A DNA stretch of 64,000 nt from Nonomuraea sediminis (lineage in GTDB: Bacteria; Actinomycetota; Actinomycetes; Streptosporangiales; Streptosporangiaceae), in assembly GCF_018531495.1 (NCBI RefSeq), contig NZ_JAHDTI010000018.1, positions 1-64,000 of the forward strand, read 5' to 3'. Positions within the stretch are counted from its first letter, which is position 1, and the number at the start of each line of letters is the position of its first letter. The position numbers and the translations under genes are program-made. The notes below the pieces were generated by a model. It was not told the DNA's origin and did not search any database. It worked only from the letters and a program-made list of their open reading frames with translations. Shown here piece by piece: positions 8,246 to 16,601 of the stretch.

Positions 8246-9061
8246 CTAAATCCTGTGATAGGCGCCGCGGACGTGCACGGGGACGCCCTTGCCGAGCATG
8301 GCGGGCAGGGCCTGGGCGACGTTCATCGGCATGCGGACACAGCCGTGCGAGGCCGGGTACAGCGGCACCGACAGGGCGCCGTGCAGCGCGATGCCGCCGT
8401 TGAAGAAGATCGGGTTGTAGAGCTGGCCGAGGTAGGACTTGTGCCAGCCGGTGGCCCGCCAGGTGGTCTTGTAGTCGCCGGTGGGCGTGCGGGCCGAGCC
8501 GCAGAAGCGCTGGCTCTTGCCCTGCCACGTGGCCTGCTGGCAGTAGGGGACGCCGCTGCCCGAGGAGATGTGGGTGATCAGCTTCACCTGGCCGTCGACG
8601 TAGTACACCATCACCTGCTTGGTGAGGTTGACCTCGACCCGGGTGGGGGCGCCGTCCTTGATGAGGACCTTCGGCGCCTTCGGGTGCTCCAGGGCGGTCC
8701 AGGTGCGCTTGCCCACGATGCTGCTCGGGTGGATGCCGTTGACCTTCTGGAAGGCCCAGACGGCGGTCAGCGTCGAACCGCCGTAGCGGCCGTCGGCGCG
8801 GCCGGGGCGGTAGCCGAGCTGTGCGAGCCGCTTCTGCAGCCACGTGACGGCCTTGCCCTTCGAGCCGAGCTTGAGCCTGCTCGTCGGCGCCTGGACCTCG
8901 GGGCTCGGGGTCACACGCGCGCCGGCCGCCGTCAGCGCGACCGGCTTGGTCGCGGCCTGCGGTCGCTCAGCCTGAGCGGAGCCACAACCCGTGAACGCGA
9001 CGACGCCAGCCGTCGCCAGTGCAGCCAGTCCGAGCAGCCGTCGTGCCGACACCCGTACCAC
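8246..9061 (-). CDS. L,D-transpeptidase lipoprotein with peptidoglycan-binding domain
   Basis: 271 residues. A lipoprotein-type signal (hydrophobic run ending FTGC, Cys about residue 26) anchors it outside the membrane. A PG_binding_1 domain follows (LKLGSKGKAVTWLQKRL..., residues about 63-125). The YkuD catalytic domain ends in HGALSVPLYPASHGCVRM with the active-site Cys. It would form 3-3 crosslinks in peptidoglycan. It is divergent from ybaK. Confidence 0.92.
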   Translation of the reverse strand: MVRVSARRLLGLAALATAGVVAFTGCGSAQAERPQAATKPVALTAAGARVTPSPEVQAPTSRLKLGSKGKAVTWLQKRLAQLGYRPGRADGRYGGSTLTAVWAFQKVNGIHPSSIVGKRTWTALEHPKAPKVLIKDGAPTRVEVNLTKQVMVYYVDGQVKLITHISSGSGVPYCQQATWQGKSQRFCGSARTPTGDYKTTWRATGWHKSYLGQLYNPIFFNGGIALHGALSVPLYPASHGCVRMPMNVAQALPAMLGKGVPVHVRGAYHRI

Positions 9062-9149
9062 CCCTCATATGATTAACAATCGAGTCAAAGGACCCTACAC
9101 CACCAGCAGGGCCAGGTAATCCAGCGGTCAACTTGTTTAGAGTGTCGAC

Positions 9150-9626
9150 ATGTCCGAGAAGTTGCCCGCCAATGCCATCGTTGTTGAATCCGCCCTGCGC
9201 GAGCTCGGGGCCACCGGGGAGATCGTGGTTCTCCCCGAGAAGGCGCCCACCGCGGCGACCGCCGCCGCCCAGCTCGGTTGCGAGGTCGGCGCCATCGCCA
9301 ACAGCCTGATCTTCGACGCCGACGGCGCACCGCTGCTGGTCCTGACCAGCGGCGCGCACCGCGTCGACGTCGAACTGATCGCCCGCACCGCGGGAGTTCA
9401 GCAGGTACGGCGGGCCACCCCCGAGTTCGTCAGGCAGGCCACCGGCCAGCCGATCGGCGGCGTGGCGCCCGTCGGCCATCCGGCCCCGGTGCGCACGCTG
9501 GTGGACAACTGGCTGAGCAAGCACGAGGTGGTGTGGGCCGCGGGCGGTCATCCGCACACGGTCTTCCCCACCACGTTCGACGAACTCATCCGCATGACCA
9601 ATGGCACGGCGGTGGACGTCGAGTAA
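9150..9626 (+). CDS. YbaK/EbsC-type aminoacyl-tRNA deacylase
   Basis: 158 residues of the YbaK/ProX editing family (PF04073). Visible signatures are EKAPTAATAAAQLGCEVGAIANSLIF and VWAAGGHPHTVFPTTFDELIRMT, including the conserved Gly-x-x-x-x-x-Phe region lining the active site. It clears mischarged aminoacyl-tRNA, typically Cys- or Ala-tRNAPro. A -10-like TAGAGT lies 6 bases before the ATG and no ribosome binding site is present, suggesting a leaderless transcript. The acetyltransferase gene follows after 10 bp. Confidence 0.88.
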   Translation: MSEKLPANAIVVESALRELGATGEIVVLPEKAPTAATAAAQLGCEVGAIANSLIFDADGAPLLVLTSGAHRVDVELIARTAGVQQVRRATPEFVRQATGQPIGGVAPVGHPAPVRTLVDNWLSKHEVVWAAGGHPHTVFPTTFDELIRMTNGTAVDVE

Positions 9627-9636
9627 GGTGCGACGC

Positions 9637-10239
9637 GTGATCGAATTTCGCGGGGCGGGACCGGCCGAGTTCGTGGAGAAACTGGACACGGTCCTGGATA
9701 TCTACACGGCCGCCATGCGCCCGCCCGCGGACCAGATCAACGGCCGCAAGGCCATCATGCGCAATCACGCCACATACCCCCATTTCCAATGCTATTTCGC
9801 CGAATTAAGAGATATGTCGGCTTTTGGGGCGCTTTCTGGGAGTGTTTCGCTGGACGATGCGCCCGGGGCGCCCCGCATCGTGGGCTTCGCCTACGGTTTC
9901 CACGGCGTGCACGGCCAGTGGTGGCATGACGTCGTCTTCCGCGCCCTGGACGCGCAGAGCGGCAGGAACGTGGCCGAGGCCTGGCTCGGCGACGCCTTCG
10001 AGCTCGCCGAGATCCACGTCCACCCGGACTACCAGGGCAAGGGCATCGGCCGAGCCATGATCAGGACCCTGTGCGCCGGGCGCAGGGAACGCTCAGGCGT
10101 CCTGTCCACCCACGACCAGCCCACCGCGGCTCGCCACCTCTACCGCAGCTTGGGCTTCCAGGACCTGCTGGCGCAGTTCATCTTCCCGGGAGGATACGAG
10201 CACTACGCCATTGTCGGCCGCCCTCTCCCCCTTGACTGA
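9637..10239 (+). CDS. GNAT-family N-acetyltransferase
   Basis: 200 residues from GTG 9637. The acetyl-CoA signature is EIHVHPDYQGKGIGRAMIRTL (Q-x-x-G-x-G/A), and HLYRSLGF marks the C-terminal half of the fold. The GTG start is preferred over an ATG at 9601 inside ybaK, because the AAGG at 9625-9628 lies at a usable distance and the overlap disappears. It is probably co-transcribed with ybaK. The acetyl acceptor is unknown. A short AT-richer patch near 9800-9825 (residues about 56-64) stands out from the surrounding codon use. Confidence 0.85.
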   Translation: MIEFRGAGPAEFVEKLDTVLDIYTAAMRPPADQINGRKAIMRNHATYPHFQCYFAELRDMSAFGALSGSVSLDDAPGAPRIVGFAYGFHGVHGQWWHDVVFRALDAQSGRNVAEAWLGDAFELAEIHVHPDYQGKGIGRAMIRTLCAGRRERSGVLSTHDQPTAARHLYRSLGFQDLLAQFIFPGGYEHYAIVGRPLPLD

Positions 10240-10369
10240 CGTTTACCCAGGCATCACACAGGGCACCTCTAACAATACGTAGAGTAAGCCCTCCTTTACC
10301 CTCCGCCACCCGCCCGATCCCCCTGCGGGCGGGTGGCCACCATTCACCGGTCATCAGAATGTGTTCTGA

Positions 10370-10548
10370 ATCAGGGCCGAACGACAGCACCGCCTGCGAG
10401 GAGAGCCGGCGACGCATCGTCACAACGGCCGCAATCTCGAGCAGTGGGAATTCGAGATCACCAGTGGTGGGCGCGTCCGGTATGTCATCGACGCACCGTC
10501 TGGATCGTTCACGCGTCGCCTCGGCATCCCAAGGACACCGACGCCTAG
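10370..10548 (+). pseudogene. RelE-like toxin remnant, frameshifted
   Basis: One frame reads ...NGRNLEQWEFEITSGGRVRYVID. After a single-base shift near 10485 a second frame reads RTVWIVHASPRHPKDTDA and then stop. Joined, these resemble the C-terminal half of a small actinobacterial RelE/HigB-like protein ending in HPKxTD. No start codon or N-terminus remains: the frame opens after a TGA at 10367. Confidence 0.5.
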
Positions 10549-10655
10549 ACGGCGTCCGCGGGATCGGAGTAGCCGTGCATGTGGGTGACCTGGGAGTTCT
10601 CGAAGGTGCAGACGTCGGCGACCATGGCCTCGTGAGGCGTGCCGTCGGCGAGGGC
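10545..10655 (-). pseudogene. SnoaL/NTF2-like protein C-terminal remnant
   Basis: The last 36 residues before the stop (DGTPHEAMVADVCTF...HGYSDPADAV) look like the end of a SnoaL-like/NTF2-fold polyketide-cyclase-type protein. Upstream the frame becomes Arg/Pro/Gly-rich and loses any resemblance, so the N-terminal part is missing. Confidence 0.45.
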
Positions 10656-10773
10656 GCCCTCCACCCGACGTCGGGATGCGGCGGGGCGATGGCCTGGCAG
10701 GAGGCCAGGTCCGCCTGGTCCGGGTTCGGGTCGGCTCCATGTCCAAGAGAGCTTGTCGGGGCCGGTCCGGGAC

Positions 10774-11052
10774 TCAGGACTGCGGGTCCTCGACCATGCC
10801 GCAGGCGAAGGGAAACGACTCCAGGTACTCCCGCCTTCCACGGTCTGGCTCGGCCTCGGCAAGGTCTTTGAGCACCTGCAGGAACCGGACGCGCTGGTCC
10901 GCCGGCAGTCGCAGCAGCACCCAGCTCACGCTCTCCATCATCTTCACCGCGGAGTCGGGATCCACCACGTCGTCCTCGCAGGTGTCGAGGAACCAGGCCA
11001 TGTCGACGACAAGCCCGGCAAGCACCGGCACCAGCGGATCCATGTCAGTCAT
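10774..11052 (-). CDS. Hypothetical protein, 92 residues
   Basis: Acidic, with well-mixed composition (MTDMDPLVPVLAGLVVDMAW..., ends VEDPQS), good third-position GC bias and no recognised domain. It reads as a normal small soluble actinobacterial protein. It lies among gene fragments with no obvious partner. Function is not inferred. Confidence 0.6.
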   Translation of the reverse strand: MTDMDPLVPVLAGLVVDMAWFLDTCEDDVVDPDSAVKMMESVSWVLLRLPADQRVRFLQVLKDLAEAEPDRGRREYLESFPFACGMVEDPQS

Positions 11053-11170
11053 CCGGGCAACCTATCCGACGCCAGAACATCGCCTCGACCGGCGCGGACT
11101 CCCCGCTCGCCATCCCAGAAAGAACACCTCACATGACCGACAGCCCCACCGCCCTTGTTGCGACAGGGCA
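11053..11170. other. Non-coding gap between fragments
   Basis: Upstream region of the 92-residue gene. Nothing else recognisable is seen. Confidence 0.4.
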
Positions 11171-11338
11171 CACGACGACCGCATCCCACTGACGCTTCCC
11201 GAAGTCCGCCGGCTGCTGGCCGCCCTCGTCCTGGCCACAACGCACACGATCACGGGCATCCTGCGGTGGTCAGACTGGCGCCGCCGCCATCAGGCAACAG
11301 CCCGACACTGCCACTACCAGCGCAGATCCCAACCATGA
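11171..11338 (+). pseudogene. Transposase C-terminal remnant (IS701-like)
   Basis: About 55 residues ending at TGA 11336-11338 read PLTLPEVRRLLAALVL...ILRWSDWRRRHQATARHCHYQRR. The Trp-Arg-Arg-x-His-Gln...CHY tail is, from memory, the typical end of actinobacterial IS701-family transposases. The rest of the gene and the IS ends are not present. Confidence 0.55.
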
Positions 11339-11406
11339 TCGCGGGTGTGATCGGCGGGGTAGCCTGATCCGTCTCGGCAGGGCAGGTTCGGAGGGGGCGT
11401 GTATCC

Positions 11407-11694
11407 ATGGTGCGAAAGCTGTCAGTGTTACTCGGGTTGTTCGGCTTCGGGCTGGCTGGACTGACGCTGGGAGTCTTCGTGAGCCGGGGCTATGGCAGCA
11501 TCCGCGGAACAAACGTCGACCCTCGTCTGGTGGGCGGATACGTTCTCGGTGTAGCTCTCACCGCGGGAGCCCTCATCGTCCGGATCAGGCCTGGTGTGGC
11601 GAAGTCGATCGTCCTACTGGGCGGTATCGGAACATTTGCCGTGCTCCTCGCTCTTGGTGGCTTCTTCGTCTCTCTCGCCGTTTATTTCGAGTGA
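11407..11694 (+). CDS. Small membrane protein, three predicted TM segments
   Basis: 95 residues with hydrophobic segments at about 5-25, 40-58 and 65-90. A strong ribosome binding site (GGAGGGGG, about 11390-11397) supports the ATG at 11407. No domain is recognised. It stands alone between pseudogene fragments. Confidence 0.65.
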   Translation: MVRKLSVLLGLFGFGLAGLTLGVFVSRGYGSIRGTNVDPRLVGGYVLGVALTAGALIVRIRPGVAKSIVLLGGIGTFAVLLALGGFFVSLAVYFE

Positions 11695-11742
11695 CGCCAA
11701 TCTCTCACTGGGCGCGCGTACGGCTTCGGGCGCTGGCACTAA

Positions 11743-12210
11743 AGATCGCGAAGTGTCACTGGAGTACTCGGGGAGGCGATCGAACGGGCCTGTCGAGCAC
11801 TAGATCCGGCGTTTCGGCGAGTGAACCTTGAGGTCCTTGGAAACACCGACGCCTTCCCCCACGCGCATGTCTGGCCGCGTTACGAGTGGGAGCCTGCGCA
11901 CCTGGTCAGTCACCCGGTATGGCTGTATCCGCGCGAACGCTGGAGTGACAAGCAGTTCGCTCTCAGTCCGCAGCACGATTCCGTGCGCCATGAGATCGGC
12001 CGTGAACTTGACCTGTGTCCGGCGGAGGGATATCGAGCTGGGTGTGAGCTGCATCAGGCTCTGTACGGTTCCCTCTACGTGCGCCCGCACACGAAGATCG
12101 GGCTGGCCTGGTCTACAGCAGCGTCAGCATTCGCCTCGTCTGAGCGGCTTTGGTCTCTCCGCTGGACCGTAGCAGCCAGTACAGCGCGAGAAGGCGGCGG
12201 CACTCGGTGA
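11743..12210 (+). pseudogene. HIT-family hydrolase remnant, N-terminus lost
   Basis: The frame after a TAA at 11740 reads EAIERACRALDPAFRRVNLEVLGNTDAF and continues PHAHVWPRYEWEPAHLV...VWLYPRERW. This matches the C-terminal half of histidine-triad (diadenosine polyphosphate hydrolase-like) proteins. The HIT motif is incomplete and the N-terminal strand-helix portion is missing upstream. Beyond about 12075 the frame runs antisense into the phosphotransferase gene. A GTG at 11821 could start a short product, but it would lack the fold. Confidence 0.6.
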
Positions 12211-12895
12211 ACCTGGCGGCTTCGTCAGCGGTCAGCTCCAGCTTCTCCAGCACCGCGGTCATGCCGGAGGTGTCGTTGCGCCACACCGATATGTGCTCGA
12301 TGACCTCGGCGAGCTCGAATGCGCGGTCACTACGGCCGGAGTACTCAAAATCGATGACCCGGATGTTGGTTCCGTCCCACAGGTAGTTGGCCAGGTTCCC
12401 GTCACCGGTGCCGAACACTGGAGTGCCCGGTTGCGCCATCAACTCGTCCAACCAGGGCTGCTCCGCCCAACTCCCGGCCTCGCGAAGCGCGTCGGTGACC
12501 TCGGGATCCCCGTCGGAAGGCAGCGCCGGCGCGCACCACGATCGAACTTGCTCGAGGAGCTCAACCGGATGGCCGGCGCGAGCAGGCACCCGTTCCAGGA
12601 CATGCCGAGGGATCGCCTGCTGAACCCTGTCGACGGCCTCGGCCAAGGCATCAGCCAGTTGTCCCTTGATCGGCCCATGCACGGCACCGCCGCCCAGTCG
12701 GGACATCACCACAGTCGGCGGATCAGCGTCCAGATCGGCGGTCACCGGCGCGGGCGCAAGCCCGGGCGTGTGCTCATGGAGCAGCTCCAATGCTCGCCAT
12801 TCCCGTTCAGGCTGCCCATGGGTCAACGATCGGTATCGCTTGATCACCACATCGGACCGCACTTCGATCGTGTGCTTGCCCTCCTGGCCGCCCAT
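12113..12895 (-). CDS. Aminoglycoside phosphotransferase/choline kinase-like protein
   Basis: 260 residues with an APH-type kinase fold. The N-lobe contains VVIKRYRS; the catalytic loop is GTGDGNLANYLWDGTNI and the metal-binding motif is IDFEYSG, followed by DRAFELAEVIEH. The usual H-x-D of the loop is replaced by G-D, keeping Asp and the two Asn residues. The target (antibiotic, sugar or protein) cannot be deduced. It is slightly short for the family (usually about 280-300). Confidence 0.8.
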   Translation of the reverse strand: MGGQEGKHTIEVRSDVVIKRYRSLTHGQPEREWRALELLHEHTPGLAPAPVTADLDADPPTVVMSRLGGGAVHGPIKGQLADALAEAVDRVQQAIPRHVLERVPARAGHPVELLEQVRSWCAPALPSDGDPEVTDALREAGSWAEQPWLDELMAQPGTPVFGTGDGNLANYLWDGTNIRVIDFEYSGRSDRAFELAEVIEHISVWRNDTSGMTAVLEKLELTADEAARFTECRRLLALYWLLRSSGETKAAQTRRMLTLL

Positions 12896-12986
12896 GCGCT
12901 CTCCGATCTTCGTCGAAGGTCATGACCCTACCGGGGCATCGGCAGGCTTTCGATCACCGCGGGCGCTGCCAGTTCTCACCAGCATT

Positions 12987-13166
12987 TCAGCCCTTAGTGA
13001 TCACCACGTGCTGCCCAGACTCACCAACATCCGCTGCTGTCCCCTGCAAAGTCACGACGGCCAGGTCCCCGCAGCCTGCCTCGCCCCCACGAGCAGGCAT
13101 GATCACCAGCTCATGCCGAAGACCTCCGTCCACAACGTGCAACACCAGTTCAGCAGCGGGATTGGG
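12987..13166 (-). pseudogene. C-terminal fragment of an unrecognised protein
   Basis: A minus-strand frame ending at TGA 12987-12989 reads NPAAELVLHVVDGGLRHEL...VVTLQGTAADVGESGQHVVITKG. Its composition is protein-like, unlike the flanking low-complexity DNA. The only starts are internal GTG codons. It looks like the last 55-60 residues of a lost gene. Confidence 0.35.
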
Positions 13167-13534
13167 AACTCCTGCCCTCCCTTGACACGTGGGTTCGGAG
13201 GGTGGGGGCGTCCTGTCCGCCGGGCCTGGCCCCGGCTCGATCCTTGCTCCCGGCGGGGCGGTCTCGCCTCAGGGGTGGGCGTCGGGCGGGTAGGGGGCCA
13301 GACGGGTTCGGGGTGGGGCCCAAGAAGCACTGTCCTCGCGTCAGCGAGGGCCTTTGCGCGCCGCAGGCGCGAAACCCTGAATCAGCACAGCCCGAGCCGG
13401 AGGCGAGGTCGGCGCGGGTGCAGGGGCGCGCCCCTGCCAGGGGGTCGTGGGGGCTGGGCCCCCCCACGGAGAACAGCCCGTAGCTGATTCGCGCGAAGCG
13501 CTGCCAACAGCGAGGGCCATGCCTTTGGAGGGGC
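13167..13534. other. Non-coding GC-rich stretch with hairpins
   Basis: No gene is supported. The long ORFs crossing it are Arg/Pro/Gly-rich shadows. It contains the perfect palindrome GCAGGGGCGCGCCCCTGC (13420-13437) and a second hairpin just downstream of metF. Confidence 0.5.
13447..13468 (-). terminator. Hairpin downstream of metF
   Basis: GTGGGGGC...GCCCCCCCAC forms a strong stem with a very short loop about 70 bases beyond the metF stop. It has no T-tract. The 18-bp palindrome at 13420-13437 follows it in the direction of transcription. Confidence 0.4.
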
Positions 13535-14464
13535 CTAGGCGGTGAGGGCCGGGGCTGGGTGGAGGCGTTGGAAGACCTCGCGGGAGGCGCTTGAGCGGTT
13601 GAAGGTGATGAAGTGGATGCCGGGCGCGCCCTCGTCGAGGAGGCGCTGGCAGAGTTCGGCGCCGTGGTCGATGCCGAGTTGGCGGACCGCGGCGGGGTCG
13701 TCGGCGACGGCTTCGAAGCGGGCCGCGACGTCCGCAGGGAAGGGAGCGCCGGAGAGCTGCTCCGAGCGGGCGATGGTGCTGATCTGGGTGACCGGCATGA
13801 TGCACGGGATGATCGGCGTGTCGCAGCCCTCCGCCGCGACGCGGTCGCGCAGGCGCAGGTAGTCCTCAGCGCGGAAGAACATCTGCGTGATCGCGTAGTC
13901 CGCCCCCGCCCGACATTTCTGGACGAAGTAGGAAGTGTCGGACTCGATGGAGGGTGAGCGCGGGTGCTTGTAGGGGAAGGCCGCCACCCCCACACAGAAG
14001 TCGCCCGCCTGGCGGATCAGGCGGACGAGCTCCTCGGCGTAGAGCACGCCGTCGGGATGCTTCACCCACTCCGCCGCCGGGTCGCCGGGCGGGTCGCCGC
14101 GCACCGCCAGGATGTTGCGCACCCCGGCGTCGGCGAAGCGCCCGACCAGGTGGCGCAGCTCGCGGATGGAATGGTTGACCGCGGTGAAGTGCGCCACAGG
14201 CGTGAGCGTGGTCTCGTGGGCCACCCGCTCGACGATGTCGACCGTGCGGTCGCGGGTGGTGCCGCCCGCGCCGTACGTCACGGACACGAACGTCGGCCGC
14301 AGCGACTCCAACTCGCGGATCGCCCGCCACAACTGCCGCTCGCCCTCGTCGGTCTTCGGGGGGAAGAACTCGAAGGAGAAGGACCGCTGGCCGGAGGCCA
14401 GCAGCTCTCGAACGGTGGGAACACGGTCCGGCAGGGTGGAAGGTCGACCAAGCGCCATGGTCAC
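13535..14464 (-). CDS. metF: Methylenetetrahydrofolate reductase
   Basis: 309 residues of the MTHFR family (PF02219): SFEFFPPKTDEGERQLW at the N-terminus, FVSVTYGAGGTTR, ILAVRGDPPGD, DYAITQMFF (FAD-binding region) and GIHFITFNRSSA near the end. It reduces 5,10-methylene-THF to 5-methyl-THF for methionine synthesis using flavin in the cytosol. A GTG at 14464 and an ATG at 14458 are both possible starts. It is divergent from the polyprenyl synthase gene. Confidence 0.95.
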   Translation of the reverse strand: MTMALGRPSTLPDRVPTVRELLASGQRSFSFEFFPPKTDEGERQLWRAIRELESLRPTFVSVTYGAGGTTRDRTVDIVERVAHETTLTPVAHFTAVNHSIRELRHLVGRFADAGVRNILAVRGDPPGDPAAEWVKHPDGVLYAEELVRLIRQAGDFCVGVAAFPYKHPRSPSIESDTSYFVQKCRAGADYAITQMFFRAEDYLRLRDRVAAEGCDTPIIPCIMPVTQISTIARSEQLSGAPFPADVAARFEAVADDPAAVRQLGIDHGAELCQRLLDEGAPGIHFITFNRSSASREVFQRLHPAPALTA

Positions 14465-14538
14465 AAGGTTACCGCCCCGAGGCCCGCCTCAAGGGCAGGG
14501 AGATCGAAGCGTCTCCGCTCGGCCACTAGTCTCAAAGC

Positions 14539-15594
14539 ATGACGAGCATGGACGCCCTGCGCACGCAGGTGGATCGTTCCCTCAGGGAGTTCGTGGAGCG
14601 GCAGGTGCCCGCCCTCGGCGATCCTGACCTCGAACCGCTGCTCAGCGCCGCGAACGAGCTGCTGTCAGGCGGTAAGCGGCTGCGCCCCGCCTTCTGTTAC
14701 TGGGGCTGGCGCGGCGCGGGCGGCGCGGACATGCCGGAGATCTTCACCGCTGCCGCGTCGCTCGAGCTGCTGCAGGCCAGCGCGCTCGTGCACGACGACG
14801 TCATGGACAAGAGCGACCTGCGCCGCGGCATGCCGTCGGCGCACCGCCGTTTCCAGACGCTGCACGAGAAGGGCGGCTGGTACGGCTCGGCCGAGCAGTT
14901 CGGCGAGGGCGCGGCGATCCTGCTCGGCAACCTGCTGCTCATCTGGTCGGGCGAGATGTGGCGCACCAGCGGCCTGCCGTACGAGGCGCTGCAGGCGGCG
15001 CAGCCGGTGCACGACCACATGCGCACCGAGCTGATGTGCGGCCAGTACCTGGACCTGCTCGAGCAGGCGCACGGCGAGAACACCTTCGAGTCGGCGCTGC
15101 GCGTGGCGCTGTTCAAGAGCGGCAAGTACTCGGTCGAGCAGCCGCTCAGGCTGGGCCTGGTGCTCGCGGCCGGCGCCGCCGAGCAGTGGATCGACGACCT
15201 CTGCGTCGCCTACGGCCGGCGGGTCGGGATCGCCTTCCAGCTCAGGGACGACATCCTGGGCGTGTTCGGAGATCCCGCCCAAACCGGCAAGCCCGCGGGC
15301 GACGACCTGCGCGAGGGCAAGCGCACCATGCTGATCGCCCGCACGCTGGCGGCCGCCTCCGACGACGACGCCCGGATCGTGCGCCGCCTGCTCGGCGATC
15401 CGCACCTGGACGAGCAGGGCGTGGCCACGCTGCGCGGCATCATCGACGACACCGGCGCCCTGCAGGAGTGCGAGGACCTGATCGGCGACTATCTGGGCGA
15501 GGCGCTGGCCTCGCTCGACGACGCGCCGATCACGCCGGAGTCCAGGTCGGCCCTGGCCGACCTGGCGGTGGCCGCGACGGCTAGGAAGACCTGA
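14539..15594 (+). CDS. Polyprenyl diphosphate synthase
   Basis: 351 residues of the trans-isoprenyl diphosphate synthase family. The first Asp-rich motif is DDVMD (in [15 protein letters not shown]) and the second is RDDILG. GGKRLRP marks the N-terminal IPP-binding region. The aromatic-poor positions before the first motif suggest C20 or longer products, but chain length is not certain. A -10-like TAGTCT lies 6 bases before the ATG, implying a leaderless mRNA. It converges on and slightly overlaps thiE (15581-15594). Confidence 0.9.
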   Translation: MTSMDALRTQVDRSLREFVERQVPALGDPDLEPLLSAANELLSGGKRLRPAFCYWGWRGAGGADMPEIFTAAASLELLQASALVHDDVMDKSDLRRGMPSAHRRFQTLHEKGGWYGSAEQFGEGAAILLGNLLLIWSGEMWRTSGLPYEALQAAQPVHDHMRTELMCGQYLDLLEQAHGENTFESALRVALFKSGKYSVEQPLRLGLVLAAGAAEQWIDDLCVAYGRRVGIAFQLRDDILGVFGDPAQTGKPAGDDLREGKRTMLIARTLAAASDDDARIVRRLLGDPHLDEQGVATLRGIIDDTGALQECEDLIGDYLGEALASLDDAPITPESRSALADLAVAATARKT

Positions 15595-16219
15595 GCCGCT
15601 TGGCGAACTCGGCCGCGGCCGCGCCCGGGTCCTCCGCCTCGGTGATGGCCCGCACCACCACGACCCGGCTGACCCCGTAGGACATGACCTCGTCGAGGTT
15701 GTCCAGGTCGATGCCGCCGATGCCGAACCACGGCCGGTCGGTGTCCAGCGAGGCCGCGTGCCTGAGCAGCGACGGGCCGGGCGCGTGGCGGCCGGGCTTG
15801 GTGGGCGTGGGCCAGATCGGGCCGCAGCAGAAGTAGTCGACGCCCTCCTCCACCGCGGCGGCGGACGCCTCCGCGATGGAGTGGGTGGACCTTCCGATGA
15901 CCACGCTGTCGCCGAGTATCTCTCGCGCGACGGTCACGGGAAGGTCGTCCTGCCCCAGATGGAGCACGTCTGGACGGGCCGCGTAGGCGATGTCGGCTCT
16001 GTCGTTGACCGCCAGCAGCTTGCCGTGCCGGTCGCAGGCGTCACGGAAGACCTCGAGCAGCGCGAGCTCCTCGCGCGCCTCGAGACCCTTCTCCCGCAGC
16101 TGGACGATGTCCACGCCCGAGGACAGCACGGCGTCCAGGAACGCGGGCAGGTCACCGCGTTCCCGGCGGCCGTCGGTGCAGAGGTAGAGCCGAGCGTCAG
16201 AAACCAAGGGCCTGGGCAC
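15581..16219 (-). CDS. thiE: Thiamine phosphate synthase
   Basis: 212 residues from GTG 16219 ([16 protein letters not shown]). ThiE signatures are [55 protein letters not shown] and the phosphate-binding WFGIGGI. It joins the thiazole and HMP-PP moieties to thiamine phosphate. The GTG lies inside the end of the Rv2175c-like gene (23-bp overlap), so the two are probably translationally coupled. It is not under the TPP riboswitch at 17.8 kb, which reads the other way. Confidence 0.92.
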   Translation of the reverse strand: MPRPLVSDARLYLCTDGRRERGDLPAFLDAVLSSGVDIVQLREKGLEAREELALLEVFRDACDRHGKLLAVNDRADIAYAARPDVLHLGQDDLPVTVAREILGDSVVIGRSTHSIAEASAAAVEEGVDYFCCGPIWPTPTKPGRHAPGPSLLRHAASLDTDRPWFGIGGIDLDNLDEVMSYGVSRVVVVRAITEAEDPGAAAAEFAKRLRSS

Positions 16220-16571
16220 GCCGCTTGACCTCGGTATGACGACCCGCCCTGATCGCTTCGACAGGCGACCCCGGCAGTGATTCATCAGGAGTGAAGAGCC
16301 AGCGCAGCGCTTCGGCGTCGTCGTAGCCGGCGTCCAGCAGCACGGTCAACGTGCCCGGCAGGCCCTTCATCACATCCTTTCCGTCGAGGAAGATGGCGGG
16401 CACCTGGGGCCCGCCGCCGCCCCGCCGTACGCCGAGCAGCTTGTGGTCCTTGAGGAGTTGCTTGGCCCGCCCCAGTGAGAGGTCGAGGCGCTTGGCCACT
16501 TCGGGGAGCGTCAGCCAGTCGTGGACGAGCTGGTCCGTCTCCCGGTCGATCTGTGCAACAGAAAGCGTCAC
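16197..16571 (-). CDS. Rv2175c-family DNA-binding protein
   Basis: 124 residues. A winged/helix-turn-helix segment ([26 protein letters not shown]) is followed by the conserved [10 protein letters not shown] and LRWLF blocks of the actinobacterial Rv2175c family. In M. tuberculosis this protein is a substrate of the neighbouring kinase PknL, and a PASTA kinase lies 4 kb away here. The Thr-rich N-terminus ([14 protein letters not shown]) would be the phosphorylated part. Target genes are unknown. Confidence 0.85.
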   Translation of the reverse strand: MTLSVAQIDRETDQLVHDWLTLPEVAKRLDLSLGRAKQLLKDHKLLGVRRGGGGPQVPAIFLDGKDVMKGLPGTLTVLLDAGYDDAEALRWLFTPDESLPGSPVEAIRAGRHTEVKRRAQALGF

Positions 16572-16601
16572 GAAATCACAACTACCACACGTCGTCCTTG
16601 C

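Noticed and set aside
13150-13995. 281-residue minus-strand ORF overlapping metF
   Set aside because: Different frame from metF, Ser/Pro/Arg-rich, and its 3' part covers hairpin-rich non-coding DNA.
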